DNA of 64,000 bases, taken from contig NZ_CP124535.1 of NCBI RefSeq assembly GCF_029953595.1, positions 1,272,001-1,336,000 of the forward strand, written 5' to 3'. Position 1 is the first letter of the stretch, and every line of letters starts with the position of its first letter. This DNA is from Fuscovulum ytuae (lineage in GTDB: Bacteria > Pseudomonadota > Alphaproteobacteria > Rhodobacterales > Rhodobacteraceae). The position numbers were made by a program, and so were the translations under genes. Below, one piece after another: positions 23,372 through 32,645 of this stretch. Below the pieces are notes generated by a model. That model was not told where the DNA came from. It saw nothing but the letters and a program-made list of their open reading frames with translations, and ran no database searches.

Positions 23372-24021
23372 TACCCGCGCGCCACCACCGCCTTCAGCAT
23401 CGCCGCCTTCGCGCGGCGGTTCTTCCGCCGTCGCAGGCGCGGCATTGCAAACAGTACAAGCCCAGACAGCCCAAAGATCACCAAGGCCCCCGCAGTGATA
23501 TCGGCCAGCCACGTACCCAGCGCCGTGCCCACCCAGCCCCTTTCGTGGATCGAAGACAGCACCCGCGACCATCGCACTCTTGTATGCAGCCACGTCCCAT
23601 CCGGTGCATAGGTCCGCGTCATATAGCGGCTGTCGGTCCATGCAAAACCTGTCGCCTGATCCACGATCACGTCGACATCCCCGGCATCGAAGATAAAGAC
23701 ATCCCGATGCCGAAAACGGTCCTCCTCATCGTCAAGGAACAGGTCCGCCCCCGGTGCCAATCGCGCCGCCATCGCCTCGGCCGAAGCCTCATCCTGCGGC
23801 CGCGCCAGCGGCGAGCTGTCGAAGCCATCCGTCGCATAATGCTCGGTCGGGAAGATCGACAGGATCAGGTCGTCATGGTTCATATAAAGCCCGGTAAAGC
23901 CGATCGCCACAACCCAAGGCAGGATCAGCACGCCCAACCAGGAATGGAGGGTTTTCACCAGACGTTCGAAAGACATGGGCGGCGGGCCTTGCATAGGTGC
24001 GGGATGGTCTGATCCTCGCAT
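23371..24021 (-). CDS. PepSY-associated transmembrane protein
   Basis: A protein of 216 residues. The N-terminal helix has the PepSY_TM pattern KTLHSWLGVLILPWVVAIGFTGLYMN. A periplasmic domain follows (about 50-150, ending RVRWSRVLSSIHERGW), then a second helix ADITAGALVIFGLSGLVLF and a basic tail. The ATG at 24021 has a strong GGAGGGGGG at short distance; ATG codons ten and sixteen residues in are alternatives. PepSY_TM proteins often accompany iron uptake or ferric reductase systems, but no such genes are adjacent. The exported unknown and the proline-rich membrane protein upstream lie on the same strand. Confidence 0.75.
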   Translation of the reverse strand: MRGSDHPAPMQGPPPMSFERLVKTLHSWLGVLILPWVVAIGFTGLYMNHDDLILSIFPTEHYATDGFDSSPLARPQDEASAEAMAARLAPGADLFLDDEEDRFRHRDVFIFDAGDVDVIVDQATGFAWTDSRYMTRTYAPDGTWLHTRVRWSRVLSSIHERGWVGTALGTWLADITAGALVIFGLSGLVLFAMPRLRRRKNRRAKAAMLKAVVARG

Positions 24022-24088
24022 ACCCCCCTCCGCCGCGCCATGCGACTTCGGTCACAGATCGCCCGTCTTGATAAAGGTTTACGCCCGT

Positions 24089-25087
24089 TCAGATACGCAA
24101 GCGGGTGCAGGCAAAAAGGATGTCCAGCCGCCGCCCCTCCAGATACCCGGCAAGCGTGCCGGGCGAAGGGAACAGCCGATCCACCCGCCCGGCCTCTTCT
24201 TCGGCAGGCAAACGTCGGGCAAAGAAATCCAGATGTTCGCGCGCCTGCGCACAGGCGGCGGGGGCCTCGATCCCGCTCCGCCTTGCGCGGCGCAACATCT
24301 CTTCCGCCAAGGGCACCTCCAGCCACAGGATCGTGCGCGCATCCTCATAGGCCGCGATATGCGTCCGTTGCCCCGTCGGCATCGACGCCCAATAGAGATC
24401 AAGCGTCTGCTTCAGTTCCGGCGTCGGCAAGATCAGGACCGGCCCACGTCGCGCATCCGCGGTGGCGATGGCGAAATCCACCACCGCCCGCGCAATCAGC
24501 CGATGCAGCGCAAAGCCCTGCGGGGCCGCCGCCACGGCCTCGGCGCTGGCCTGATAAAGCGACATCCACTGCTGCGCCATGAAGAACCGATCCGGCAAGT
24601 CCTCCTGCAACTCAGGCATCGCCATATAGGGCTTCATCGCCTGCCGCCGCGATGTGGTGACGACGGGGATACGCACCTCCAAGGGCCCATCCGGCAACAG
24701 ATCGCGCCGCAGCACCATTTCAAAGGCAAAACGGATCACCTCATCGCTCTTGCTGTCGCCCGCGGGCAATTGCAGCCCGGATACCGCCACGCGCAGCCGC
24801 GCATAGGGCCCATCAAAGCGATCCGCCTCCAACAGCACCACGCGACGGGCCAAACCCTCTGCCTCAGCCTCAACCGTCGCAACCGAAAGGGGGCGATCCG
24901 AATAAAGATCCGTCACCACGATCTCTGGCGCAGGCGCAGGCAACCCCGTCTCGACAAAGGCGAAATCGAACCGCAGCTCAGTTTCGCGCGCTGCACCCTC
25001 CGCCCCGGACAAGGCGACCAGCCCCGCAACAAGGCCAAGGCAGGCGGCAAGACGGCGAAAATCGGCAAACAGGCATAGCATTGGCAT
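24089..25087 (-). CDS. Exported protein of unknown function
   Basis: A protein of 332 residues. The N-terminus (MPMLCLFADFRRLAAC then LGLVAGLVALSGAEGAA) reads as a signal peptide with cleavage near residue 33. The mature part is rich in acidic and hydrophobic alternation, with no motif I recognise and no cysteine pair pattern. I place the ATG at 25087, which shares one base with the preceding stop (TGATG). It is therefore translationally coupled to the proline-rich membrane protein, and the two probably work together in the envelope. Function unknown. Confidence 0.65.
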   Translation of the reverse strand: MPMLCLFADFRRLAACLGLVAGLVALSGAEGAARETELRFDFAFVETGLPAPAPEIVVTDLYSDRPLSVATVEAEAEGLARRVVLLEADRFDGPYARLRVAVSGLQLPAGDSKSDEVIRFAFEMVLRRDLLPDGPLEVRIPVVTTSRRQAMKPYMAMPELQEDLPDRFFMAQQWMSLYQASAEAVAAAPQGFALHRLIARAVVDFAIATADARRGPVLILPTPELKQTLDLYWASMPTGQRTHIAAYEDARTILWLEVPLAEEMLRRARRSGIEAPAACAQAREHLDFFARRLPAEEEAGRVDRLFPSPGTLAGYLEGRRLDILFACTRLRI

Positions 25088-26043
25088 CACGCGGTCTTTC
25101 TCTGGGTTGTCGGCAAAGCAAGGCAGGCCCCAAGGATCAGGGCATCGGCAAGCCGCAGGAATTGCAGAAGTTGCATCAGCCCGTCGCGCACCGATCCATA
25201 ACTCGCGAAATCGGGCGGCAGGGTCTGCGAGATGTAATCCAGCACCGTATCATCCCCCAAGAGCGGGTGACCCTCGTCCGAGGTCAGGTGCAACTCGGCC
25301 CAGAACAGGATGAAAAACAGCGTCAGGCACAGCGCTGCCAGATAGACAGCCTTCCCGCGCGCCTGAAAGACCAGCCCGTTCGAAGCAACGATCCGGGTCA
25401 GCACAAATGACCCCAATCCCGTCGATAGCTGCATCGCCTGGCTGTATTCCCCCCAATCGGCGGACAGCACGGCCTGCACGCGCAGCATCAGAAACACGAT
25501 CCGGGCAAAGAGATAGGGGTCCCCCACCGTCTCGGCGAAAGGATCGATCTCGCCCTCCAGTAACCCTTCCGTCACCGGGGCCTGCCAGCAGGCATCGATG
25601 AAGGTGCCCCAGCAGCCATGCACGGCCACCAGATAGGCGATCCACGGCAAATGCACGGCCATTACCCCAAGGATGATCGCCCAGACCAAAAGGCGCTGAT
25701 TATGCGCCTGCGCTTGGGATGCAGCAGAGCCCGCCCCGCCAGGCGCCTGCGCCGGGGCCGGGGCCATTACAGGGGGCGGACTACCTGCCACAGGCGGCAA
25801 CGCGCCCCCTCCAGCGGGCAGATAGATCGGCGCCCCTGTAGGCGCCCCCGCAGGCCCCGGTAGCCAGACCGCATAATAAACCAAGGGCTGCACCCCACCT
25901 TCAGGCAAGGTGGCGGCGGGCATATCGGCTGCAGGCGAGGGCTGAGGCGGCGGTGGTGGCGGAGGCGAATTTGCATCAGGCAAGGCCAAGGCCTCATCCG
26001 GCCCGGCCATGACGGGATCGGTCGCCTTGCGCGCCGTCTCCAT
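25087..26043 (-). CDS. Membrane protein of unknown function with proline-rich N-terminal region
   Basis: A protein of 318 residues. Residues 1-110 are a low-complexity Pro/Ala/Gly region (including eight consecutive prolines), probably cytoplasmic and disordered. Then follow a helix VWAIILGVMAVHLPWIAYLVA, a loop with two Cys (HGCWGTFIDACW), an amphipathic segment, a helix YLAALCLTLFFILFWAELHL and a final helix LADALILGACLALP. ATG 26043 was chosen; the TTG start 27 codons upstream is possible but weak. Its stop overlaps the start of the exported protein. No family recognised. Confidence 0.6.
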   Translation of the reverse strand: METARKATDPVMAGPDEALALPDANSPPPPPPPQPSPAADMPAATLPEGGVQPLVYYAVWLPGPAGAPTGAPIYLPAGGGALPPVAGSPPPVMAPAPAQAPGGAGSAASQAQAHNQRLLVWAIILGVMAVHLPWIAYLVAVHGCWGTFIDACWQAPVTEGLLEGEIDPFAETVGDPYLFARIVFLMLRVQAVLSADWGEYSQAMQLSTGLGSFVLTRIVASNGLVFQARGKAVYLAALCLTLFFILFWAELHLTSDEGHPLLGDDTVLDYISQTLPPDFASYGSVRDGLMQLLQFLRLADALILGACLALPTTQRKTA

Positions 26044-26133
26044 CAAGAAACACCCCACTCGCCACAAAAACCAACCGAATTGTCGTAACTTGGCCCGTAA
26101 CGCCCTGTCAACCTTGGCGTCCAAGGCGGATCA

Positions 26134-26252
26134 TTGACCCTCGTCGTAATTTCAGCTAACGCAGCAACGGGCCTTTCGGGCCCGAATTGACGCCGGGGCG
26201 CCCGGACAGCAGCGTCCCTTCACCCATGCGGGCCGATCCCGCATCCTTAAGG
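26134..26252 (+). promoter_or_regulatory. Promoter and structured leader of the DEAD-box helicase gene
   Basis: TTGACC (26134-26139), 17-bp spacer and TAACGC (26157-26162) form a plausible promoter. The leader of about 95 bases contains CCGGG-GCG-CCCGG and, right before the ribosome-binding site, the perfect stem ATGCGGG-CCGAT-CCCGCAT (26226-26244). The ribosome-binding AAGG is itself inside the palindrome CCTTAAGG (26245-26252). Long structured leaders are usual for cold-induced helicase genes; control here is inferred. Confidence 0.45.
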
Positions 26253-26258
26253 ACGCAT

Positions 26259-27875
26259 ATGACCAAATTCTCCGATCTCGCGCTCGATCCGCGCGTACTT
26301 CAGGCCATCACCGAAGCGGGCTATGAAACGCCCACGCCCATTCAGGCACAGGCCATCCCCCACGCCCTGCAAGGCCGCGATGTCCTTGGCATCGCCCAGA
26401 CCGGAACGGGCAAGACCGCCAGCTTCACGCTGCCGATGATCACCCTTCTGGGCCAAGGCCGCGCCCGCGCCCGTATGCCGCGCAGCCTCGTCCTCGCGCC
26501 CACCCGTGAACTCGCGGCGCAGGTGGCAGAAAACTTCGACATCTATGCCAAGCATACAAAGCTGACGAAGGCCCTTCTGATCGGCGGCGTGTCCTTCGGC
26601 GAACAGGACAAGCTGATTGATCGCGGCGTCGATGTCCTCATCGCCACCCCCGGTCGTCTGCTGGACCATTTCGAACGCGGCAAGCTTTTGCTGACAGGCG
26701 TGCAGATCATGGTGGTGGATGAAGCCGACCGCATGCTTGACATGGGCTTCATCCCCGATATCGAACGCATCTTCCAACTGACCCCCTTCACGCGTCAGAC
26801 CCTGTTCTTCAGCGCGACGATGGCGCCGGAAATCGAACGGATCACCAACACCTTCCTGTCGAACCCGGCAAAGATCGAGGTGGCGCGCCAATCCACCACC
26901 TCGGCCACAATCGAACAGAAGCTGATCCAGTTCCAACCCACCCGCAAAGACCGCAGCTTCACCGAAAAGCGCGCCGTCCTTCGTGCGCTGATCCGGGGTG
27001 AGGGTGAGGCCTGCACCAACGCAATCATCTTCTGCAACCGCAAGATGGATGTGGATGTGGTGGCGAAATCCCTGAAATCCCACGGTTTCAACGCGGCCCC
27101 CATCCACGGCGATTTGGAACAGTCGCAGCGGATGAAGACGTTGGATGAATTCCGGGACGGCACGCTTCACCTTCTCGTGGCCTCCGACGTGGCCGCGCGC
27201 GGGCTGGATATCCCCGCCGTCAGCCATGTCTTCAACTTCGACGTGCCCTCCCACCCCGAGGATTACGTCCACCGCATCGGCCGCACTGGCCGCGCAGGCC
27301 GTCAGGGCAAGGCCTTCACCATCGCCGTGCCTGCCGATGACAAATATCTGGGTGCCATCGAAAGCCTTGTGAAACAGTCCATCCCGCGTGGTGATCTACC
27401 CGAAGGGCTGGACCTCGCCAGCGAAGGCTCCGACCGCCCGCGCGAAGATCGCGGCGGCCGTGGCGGTGAACGCAGTGGCCGTGGCCGTGGCCGCGACCGT
27501 GGCCCGCGCGAAGATCGTGGCCCACGCGAAGACCGGGCACCGCGTGAAGACCGGGCACCGCGTGAAGAACGGGCACCGCGTGAAGACCGCGCCCCCCGCG
27601 AACGCCGCGAAGAGGTGGTTGTCGAAGCAGCCCCCGAACCCGTGATGGCCGAAGTTCCGGCCCCGCGCCGCGAAGACCGTCCCCGCCGGGACGACCGCCG
27701 CGAAGGGCGCGACGATCGCCGCGACCGTTACCGCGACCGCGATGACCGTTCCGGTCCCCCGGTTGTCGGGATGGGCGACCATGTGCCGGATTTCATCCTG
27801 CGCAGCTTCAAGATCGCCGCCCCCACTGCGGATGAGGGTGAGGACGACAGCCCCGCCAACGGCACGGACGGCTAA
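26259..27875 (+). CDS. DEAD-box ATP-dependent RNA helicase (RhlE-like)
   Basis: A protein of 538 residues. All helicase motifs are present: Q motif TPIQAQAIP, Walker A AQTGTGKT, PTRELAAQ, TPGRLLD, DEAD in VVDEADRMLDMGF, SAT, and HRIGRTGRAGRQGKA. After residue about 400 comes a strongly charged Arg/Gly/Asp/Glu-rich tail with five six-residue repeats, typical of RNA-binding extensions on RhlE/CsdA-type helicases. The end (MGDHVPDFILRSF) is again ordered. ATG 26259 with AAGGAC; an upstream start was rejected. Likely role in ribosome assembly or mRNA decay, next to RNase J which is convergent. Confidence 0.93.
   Translation: MTKFSDLALDPRVLQAITEAGYETPTPIQAQAIPHALQGRDVLGIAQTGTGKTASFTLPMITLLGQGRARARMPRSLVLAPTRELAAQVAENFDIYAKHTKLTKALLIGGVSFGEQDKLIDRGVDVLIATPGRLLDHFERGKLLLTGVQIMVVDEADRMLDMGFIPDIERIFQLTPFTRQTLFFSATMAPEIERITNTFLSNPAKIEVARQSTTSATIEQKLIQFQPTRKDRSFTEKRAVLRALIRGEGEACTNAIIFCNRKMDVDVVAKSLKSHGFNAAPIHGDLEQSQRMKTLDEFRDGTLHLLVASDVAARGLDIPAVSHVFNFDVPSHPEDYVHRIGRTGRAGRQGKAFTIAVPADDKYLGAIESLVKQSIPRGDLPEGLDLASEGSDRPREDRGGRGGERSGRGRGRDRGPREDRGPREDRAPREDRAPREERAPREDRAPRERREEVVVEAAPEPVMAEVPAPRREDRPRRDDRREGRDDRRDRYRDRDDRSGPPVVGMGDHVPDFILRSFKIAAPTADEGEDDSPANGTDG
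27501..27590 (+). repeat. Five tandem 18-bp coding repeats in the helicase tail
   Basis: Five 18-bp units encode GPREDR, GPREDR, APREDR, APREER and APREDR (residues 415-444 of the helicase). The last three units differ at only two positions (GCACCGCGTGAAGACCGG type), so recent slippage expansion is likely. The repeat number probably varies between strains. Confidence 0.85.
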
Positions 27876-27926
27876 ACCGCCGGCAAGGATTCTTCGTAGG
27901 AAGAATCTCCCCCCAACGCCAAGCGA

Positions 27927-27956
27927 AAAGGCCGGCCCCGCAAGGGACCGGCCTTT
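27927..27956. terminator. Bidirectional intrinsic terminator
   Basis: AAAGGCCGGCCCC and GGGACCGGCCTTT pair over 13 bp with one mismatch and a GCAA tetraloop. A-rich sequence precedes and TTTCGTTTC follows, so the hairpin can end both the helicase transcript and the long nuo-birA-coaX-rnj transcript converging on it. Confidence 0.85.
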
Positions 27957-27976
27957 CGTTTCGCCCCAAGGGGCGA

Positions 27977-29650
27977 TTACTCCGCCATCAACCGGCTGAC
28001 CACCACTGTCACTTCCGGCTTCTTGCCGATTTCTTCCATGCCCACCTGCCGCACGATGCGCCGCAGCGCCTCGTCCAGTTTGTCGTCATCCGACAGGATC
28101 TTGCGCCCGGCACCATCAAGGAAATCGTTCAATTCCCCCTCGATCACCTCGGCCAGAACGCCCGACCGGCCCTTTTCGGCCAGCCCCATGCATTCGACCC
28201 AAGCCTCGCCCAGCACCTCATTGTCATCGTCAAGGATCACCGTCACCATAACCTTGCCGTTCAGCGCCATGCGGATGCGGTCGCGGATCACCCCGTCCAA
28301 CGCCCCCACGATGGCGCTGCCATCCAGATAAAGCCGCCCCGTCTCCACATGGCCCACCGTCACCGGGGCCTCCCCCGTCAGATCGACGATCATCCCATTG
28401 GTGACCACCGCCGTCGCCAGCCCAGCCTCAGCCCCGATCCGGGCATGTTCGCGCAAATGCCGATGCTCGCCATGCATGGGGATCAGCATGTCAGGCAGCA
28501 AAAGCCGATGCACCTGCTCCAGATCCGGGCGGTTCGCATGGCCCGAGACGTGGTATCTCCCACCCCCGTCATCCATCACGTCAACGCCCATCTCCGAAAA
28601 GTTGTTGACGATGCGCAGCACCTCGCGCTCGTTGCCGGGAATGGTCTTTGACGAAAACAGGAACAGGTCCCCCGCCTTCATCTCCATCCCCAGATATTTG
28701 CCCCGCGACAGCTGCGCGGATGCCGCCCGCCGTTCGCCCTGCGATCCCGTCACGATCAGCATCAGGTTCCCGCGTGGGATATCCGCCGCATCCTCAGGCG
28801 AAACCGTGCGCGGGAAATCGGTCAGAACCCCCGACTGCTCAGCCGCCGCCACCATCCGCTTCATGGCGCGTCCCATCAGGCAGACCGACCGATCCGCCGC
28901 TTTCGCCGCCTCGGCCAGCGTCTTCAGACGCGCCACGTTGGATGCAAAGGTCGTGGCCACCACCAGCCCGCCCCGGCTGGCCACCAATTCGCGGATCGGC
29001 TCGCGGATCGAACTTTCCGATCGCCCCGGATGCAGCGAGAAGACGTTGGTGGAATCGCACATCAGCGCCTTCACCGGCCGTTCTGCCGCGATCTCGGTGA
29101 ACCGCGCGTCGTCCCACGCCTCTCCCACGACCGGGTTCGGGTCCAGCTTGAAGTCGCCCGAATGCACCACCCGCCCGGCCGGCGTATCGATCACCAGCGC
29201 CGCGCTTTCAGGGATCGAATGGCTGACCGGAACGAATTGAACCTTGAACGGCCCCACCTCCACCGTGGCGGGCCGCGCCTCCACGATGTTGATCGCCTCG
29301 ATGGGCAACCCCTGCTCTTCGAACTTCAACCGTCCGACCGTTGCGGTAAAGCGACGGGCGTAAACGGGTTTCTGCAACCTCGGCCACAGATGCCCCAAGG
29401 CACCGATATGATCCTCATGCGCATGGGTGATGAAGATCGCCTCCAGACGGTCGAGATTCTCTTCCAGCCAACTCACATCCGGCAGGATCAGATCCACCCC
29501 CGGCGTCGTGTCCATATCCGGAAAGGTCACCCCGATATCGACAAGGATCAGCCGTTCCTTGTTGGCAGGTCCATAGCCATAGACATAGGCGTTCATCCCG
29601 ATCTCCCCGGCACCGCCGAGGGGAAGGTAGATCAGCCGGTTCACAGTCAT
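27977..29650 (-). CDS. rnj: Ribonuclease J
   Basis: A metallo-beta-lactamase/beta-CASP ribonuclease of 557 residues. The metal site HxHxDH is at His76-Ala-His78-Glu-Asp80-His81 (THAHEDHIG). Other parts are LPLGGAGEIGMN at the N-terminus, HSIPES, HSGDFKLDPNP, the CASP region with TGSQGERRAA, and HVSGHANRPDL. It takes part in 5'-3' decay and maturation of RNA in alphaproteobacteria. Its start overlaps the coaX stop by four bases (ATGA). The gene is last of the long operon and ends at the shared terminator. Confidence 0.95.
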   Translation of the reverse strand: MTVNRLIYLPLGGAGEIGMNAYVYGYGPANKERLILVDIGVTFPDMDTTPGVDLILPDVSWLEENLDRLEAIFITHAHEDHIGALGHLWPRLQKPVYARRFTATVGRLKFEEQGLPIEAINIVEARPATVEVGPFKVQFVPVSHSIPESAALVIDTPAGRVVHSGDFKLDPNPVVGEAWDDARFTEIAAERPVKALMCDSTNVFSLHPGRSESSIREPIRELVASRGGLVVATTFASNVARLKTLAEAAKAADRSVCLMGRAMKRMVAAAEQSGVLTDFPRTVSPEDAADIPRGNLMLIVTGSQGERRAASAQLSRGKYLGMEMKAGDLFLFSSKTIPGNEREVLRIVNNFSEMGVDVMDDGGGRYHVSGHANRPDLEQVHRLLLPDMLIPMHGEHRHLREHARIGAEAGLATAVVTNGMIVDLTGEAPVTVGHVETGRLYLDGSAIVGALDGVIRDRIRMALNGKVMVTVILDDDNEVLGEAWVECMGLAEKGRSGVLAEVIEGELNDFLDGAGRKILSDDDKLDEALRRIVRQVGMEEIGKKPEVTVVVSRLMAE

Positions 29651-30426
29651 GCGCGTTCCAGTTCCTTGTTATAGGCATCGATAAGCATCAGACCATGCAT
29701 GGTCAGGTCATCCTCGACGCTGTCAAATAGCGCGGTATCCTGCGCGAAAAGGGAGGCAAGGCCCCCCGTAGCAATCACCTTCATTTCGCGGTCGCGTTCC
29801 TTGCGCACTTCGCGCACGATCCCCTCGACAAGCCCGATATAGCCCCAGTACACGCCCGATTGCATGCAGGCCACCGTATTCGTGCCGATGGCCTTGGCCG
29901 GGCGGCTGACATCCACATGCGGCAGCGCGGCGGCAGCCATATGCAGCGCCTCAAGCGACAGGTTCACCCCCGGCGCGATGACGCCACCGATATAGGCCCC
30001 ATCCGTATCCACCACGTCAAAGGTCGTAGCCGTGCCGAAATCCACCACGATCAGATCGCCGCCATGGCGATCATGCGCGCCGACAGTGTTGACCAATCGG
30101 TCCGGCCCCACCGTTGTGCCCTGATCCACGCGCGGCGCCACGGGCAGGCGGCATTCCGGCTTCCCCACCACCAACGGACGGCAATCGAAATAGCGGTTGC
30201 ACAGAACCCGCAGATTGAACACCACCCGCGGCACGGTGGATGAGATGATCGCATCCGTGATCGTGGCCTCGGTCTTCGTCAGCATCATCAAGGATGACAG
30301 CCACACATGGTATTCATCAGCTGTCCGTTTGTGATCGGTCGCGATCCGCCACGTCGCGATGAAGCGCGTCCCGTCCCAGATCGAAAAGACCGTGTTCGTA
30401 TTCCCGCAATCGATGGTGAGGAGCAT
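29647..30426 (-). CDS. coaX: Type III pantothenate kinase
   Basis: A protein of 259 residues of the CoaX family, the first step of coenzyme A synthesis (pantothenate + ATP to phosphopantothenate). Signatures are the phosphate-binding LLTIDCGNTNTVFSIWDG, GPDRLVNTVGA, VVDFGTATTFDVVD, GGVIAPGVNLS and VIATGGLASLF. The start ATG at 30426 follows GGGGGGAAGG. It lies 12 bp after birA and overlaps rnj. The order nuoN-birA-coaX-rnj groups cofactor enzymes behind complex I. Confidence 0.95.
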   Translation of the reverse strand: MLLTIDCGNTNTVFSIWDGTRFIATWRIATDHKRTADEYHVWLSSLMMLTKTEATITDAIISSTVPRVVFNLRVLCNRYFDCRPLVVGKPECRLPVAPRVDQGTTVGPDRLVNTVGAHDRHGGDLIVVDFGTATTFDVVDTDGAYIGGVIAPGVNLSLEALHMAAAALPHVDVSRPAKAIGTNTVACMQSGVYWGYIGLVEGIVREVRKERDREMKVIATGGLASLFAQDTALFDSVEDDLTMHGLMLIDAYNKELERA

Positions 30427-30438
30427 CCTTCCCCCCTG

Positions 30439-31206
30439 TCAGAAGAAAACCTCCGCCGCCGGAATGGCGACGGACCCGCCCGGTTGGCGCAGGATCAGCG
30501 CGCCACTGTCGTCGATCGTCTCAAACAGGCCCTCGCGCGTCTCAGCCCCCGTCCGCGCCCGGATCACTTCGCCCAGCCGCGCCGCATGGGCCAGCCACTC
30601 GGCCCGCAATGGCGCGAAACCTTGCGACGTAAAGATCGCTTCCCAGCGCGCATAGGCCGGGGCCAGCGCGGCCAGAAAAGCCTCTGGCGAAACCCGCACC
30701 CCCGTCTCGGACAAAAGCGAAACAGGCCGCACCGCCCCCGCCTCTACCTGCGCCGGATCGGGTGCAGCAATCAGGTTCACCCCGATCCCGATGGCCAGAT
30801 GGGCCACCCCCTGCCCTGCCCCGCTGCTCTCCAAAAGAATGCCCGCCACCTTGCCGCCGTTCAACAGCACATCATTCGGCCATTTCAGGGAAAAGGCCGC
30901 AGGCAGGCCCGTCACCGCAACAAAAGCCTCGCGCAGCGCCAGCGCGGCCGCAAAGGACCGCAGCGCCACCTCTGCCGCGGGCTCCTTGGGATGCAACAGC
31001 AGCGTGCCGTGGAAATTCCCCCGCGGGCTGGCCCATGCCCGCGCCCGCCGCCCCCGGCCCGCCGTCTGCTCACCGCCCAGAATCCAGCAAGGCCCCGCCA
31101 TCTGCGGGGCCAGCCGGAAAGCTTCGGCATTTGTGCTGTCGACCGTATTCAGAAGGCGGCGGCCCACCCCCTCCGGCCATGGCGCATCGGACACGTTACC
31201 GGACAA
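30439..31206 (-). CDS. birA: Biotin--[acetyl-CoA-carboxylase] ligase
   Basis: A protein of 255 residues that activates biotin and attaches it to biotin carboxyl carrier protein. Motifs are the biotinyl-AMP loop [42 protein letters not shown] and a GIGVNL strand. There is no N-terminal helix-turn-helix, so unlike E. coli BirA it is not a repressor. The C-terminal SH3-like domain is present ([14 protein letters not shown]). The start overlaps the nuoN end by eleven bases. Confidence 0.93.
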   Translation of the reverse strand: MSGNVSDAPWPEGVGRRLLNTVDSTNAEAFRLAPQMAGPCWILGGEQTAGRGRRARAWASPRGNFHGTLLLHPKEPAAEVALRSFAAALALREAFVAVTGLPAAFSLKWPNDVLLNGGKVAGILLESSGAGQGVAHLAIGIGVNLIAAPDPAQVEAGAVRPVSLLSETGVRVSPEAFLAALAPAYARWEAIFTSQGFAPLRAEWLAHAARLGEVIRARTGAETREGLFETIDDSGALILRQPGGSVAIPAAEVFF

Positions 31207-32632
31207 GGGCTTCCGCCGCGATGGCGGCCACGGGTTCGATCCCGAACAGGTTCACGATCCCCGCCACCATGATAACCGACACCGCCACCAGCATCGCCCA
31301 TTGCGCAGGGGCCATGCGGGACTCGACGCCCTCGGTTTCCTTGCCGAAATACATGAAGAAGACGATGCGGAGGTAGTAGAAGGCCCCGATCACCGAAGCC
31401 ACCGCCCCGGCCAGCGCCAACCACGTCATATCGGCATCGACCGCCGCTTTCAGCACGTAGAACTTGCCGAAGAAGCCCACCATCGGCGGCACGCCGGCAA
31501 GGCTGAACATCAGCACCAGCATGGCCAGTGCCTTCATCGGCTCTTTCTTGGAAAACATGTTCAGGCTGTCGATGCTGGTCACCGGACGCCCGTCCTTTTC
31601 CATCGACAGGATGAAGGCAAAGATGCCCACGTTCATCGTCACATAGATCGCCATATAGATCAGCATGGCCTGCACGCCTTCCGCCGTGCCCGCCGCAAGA
31701 CCGACCAGCGCATAGCCCATATGGGCAATCGACGAATAGGCCATCAGACGCTTGATATCCCGCTGCCCGATGGCCGCCACCGCGCCAAGGAACATCGAAA
31801 TCACCGCCAATGCCGCCAGCACTTGCGTCCAATCACCGGGGATCGCGCCAAAGGCATCCCAAGACAACCGCGCCAGCAGCGCCATGGCCGCAACCTTCGG
31901 TGCCGTCGCGAAGAAGGCCGTCACCGGCGTAGGCGACCCTTCATACACATCCGGCGTCCACATGTGGAAGGGCGCCGCCGACACCTTGAAGGCCAACCCG
32001 GCCAGCATGAACACCAGACCGATCAGCAGACCAATCGGCGCGCCATGATGCAGCGACGACAAGATGCCCGAAAACAGCGTCGTGCCGGCATACCCATAGG
32101 TCAGCGACGCGCCATAAAGCAGAATGCCCGAAGACAGAGCGCCAAGGACGAAATACTTCAACCCTGCTTCCGTCGACTTCACACTGTCGCGCCGCACCGC
32201 CGCCACCACGTAAAGGGCCAGCGATTGCAGCTCGAGCCCGATATACAGCGCCATGAGGTCGCCCGCCGACACCATCATCATCATGCCGACGACCGCAAGC
32301 GCCAGCAGGATCGGATATTCGAACCGCAGCAGATCGCGCCGGATCATGTAATCCTGGCTCATGATCAGCACGGCCGCCGCAGAAACAAGGATCATCACCT
32401 TGGCAAAGCGCGCGAAGGGATCGTCGATGAACATGCCCCCAAAGGCCGTCCGCTCCCCCACCCCACCTGCGCCGATCCACAAGGCCAGCGCAAGGAACAG
32501 CCCCGCCGTGGCCCAGCTGATCAAGGGGGCAGCCTTGTCCTTCGTCGTATAGACCCCGAACATCAGCGCGGCCATCGCATAGACGGCCAGCACCACCTCG
32601 GGCAGAACGGTCGAAAAATCTTGCGGCGTCAT
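31196..32632 (-). CDS. nuoN: NADH-quinone oxidoreductase subunit N
   Basis: A protein of 478 residues with about 14 transmembrane helices, one of the three antiporter-like proton-pumping subunits of complex I. Conserved features are [48 protein letters not shown] and [20 protein letters not shown], including the Lys of the channel helices. It follows nuoM by 13 bp, and its end overlaps birA. Length is normal for the family. Confidence 0.97.
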   Translation of the reverse strand: MTPQDFSTVLPEVVLAVYAMAALMFGVYTTKDKAAPLISWATAGLFLALALWIGAGGVGERTAFGGMFIDDPFARFAKVMILVSAAAVLIMSQDYMIRRDLLRFEYPILLALAVVGMMMMVSAGDLMALYIGLELQSLALYVVAAVRRDSVKSTEAGLKYFVLGALSSGILLYGASLTYGYAGTTLFSGILSSLHHGAPIGLLIGLVFMLAGLAFKVSAAPFHMWTPDVYEGSPTPVTAFFATAPKVAAMALLARLSWDAFGAIPGDWTQVLAALAVISMFLGAVAAIGQRDIKRLMAYSSIAHMGYALVGLAAGTAEGVQAMLIYMAIYVTMNVGIFAFILSMEKDGRPVTSIDSLNMFSKKEPMKALAMLVLMFSLAGVPPMVGFFGKFYVLKAAVDADMTWLALAGAVASVIGAFYYLRIVFFMYFGKETEGVESRMAPAQWAMLVAVSVIMVAGIVNLFGIEPVAAIAAEALVR

Positions 32633-32645
32633 CTCGAACGTCCCC

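Noticed and set aside
27501-27590. CRISPR-like spaced repeats
   Set aside because: Units are contiguous 18-bp in-frame coding repeats without spacers.
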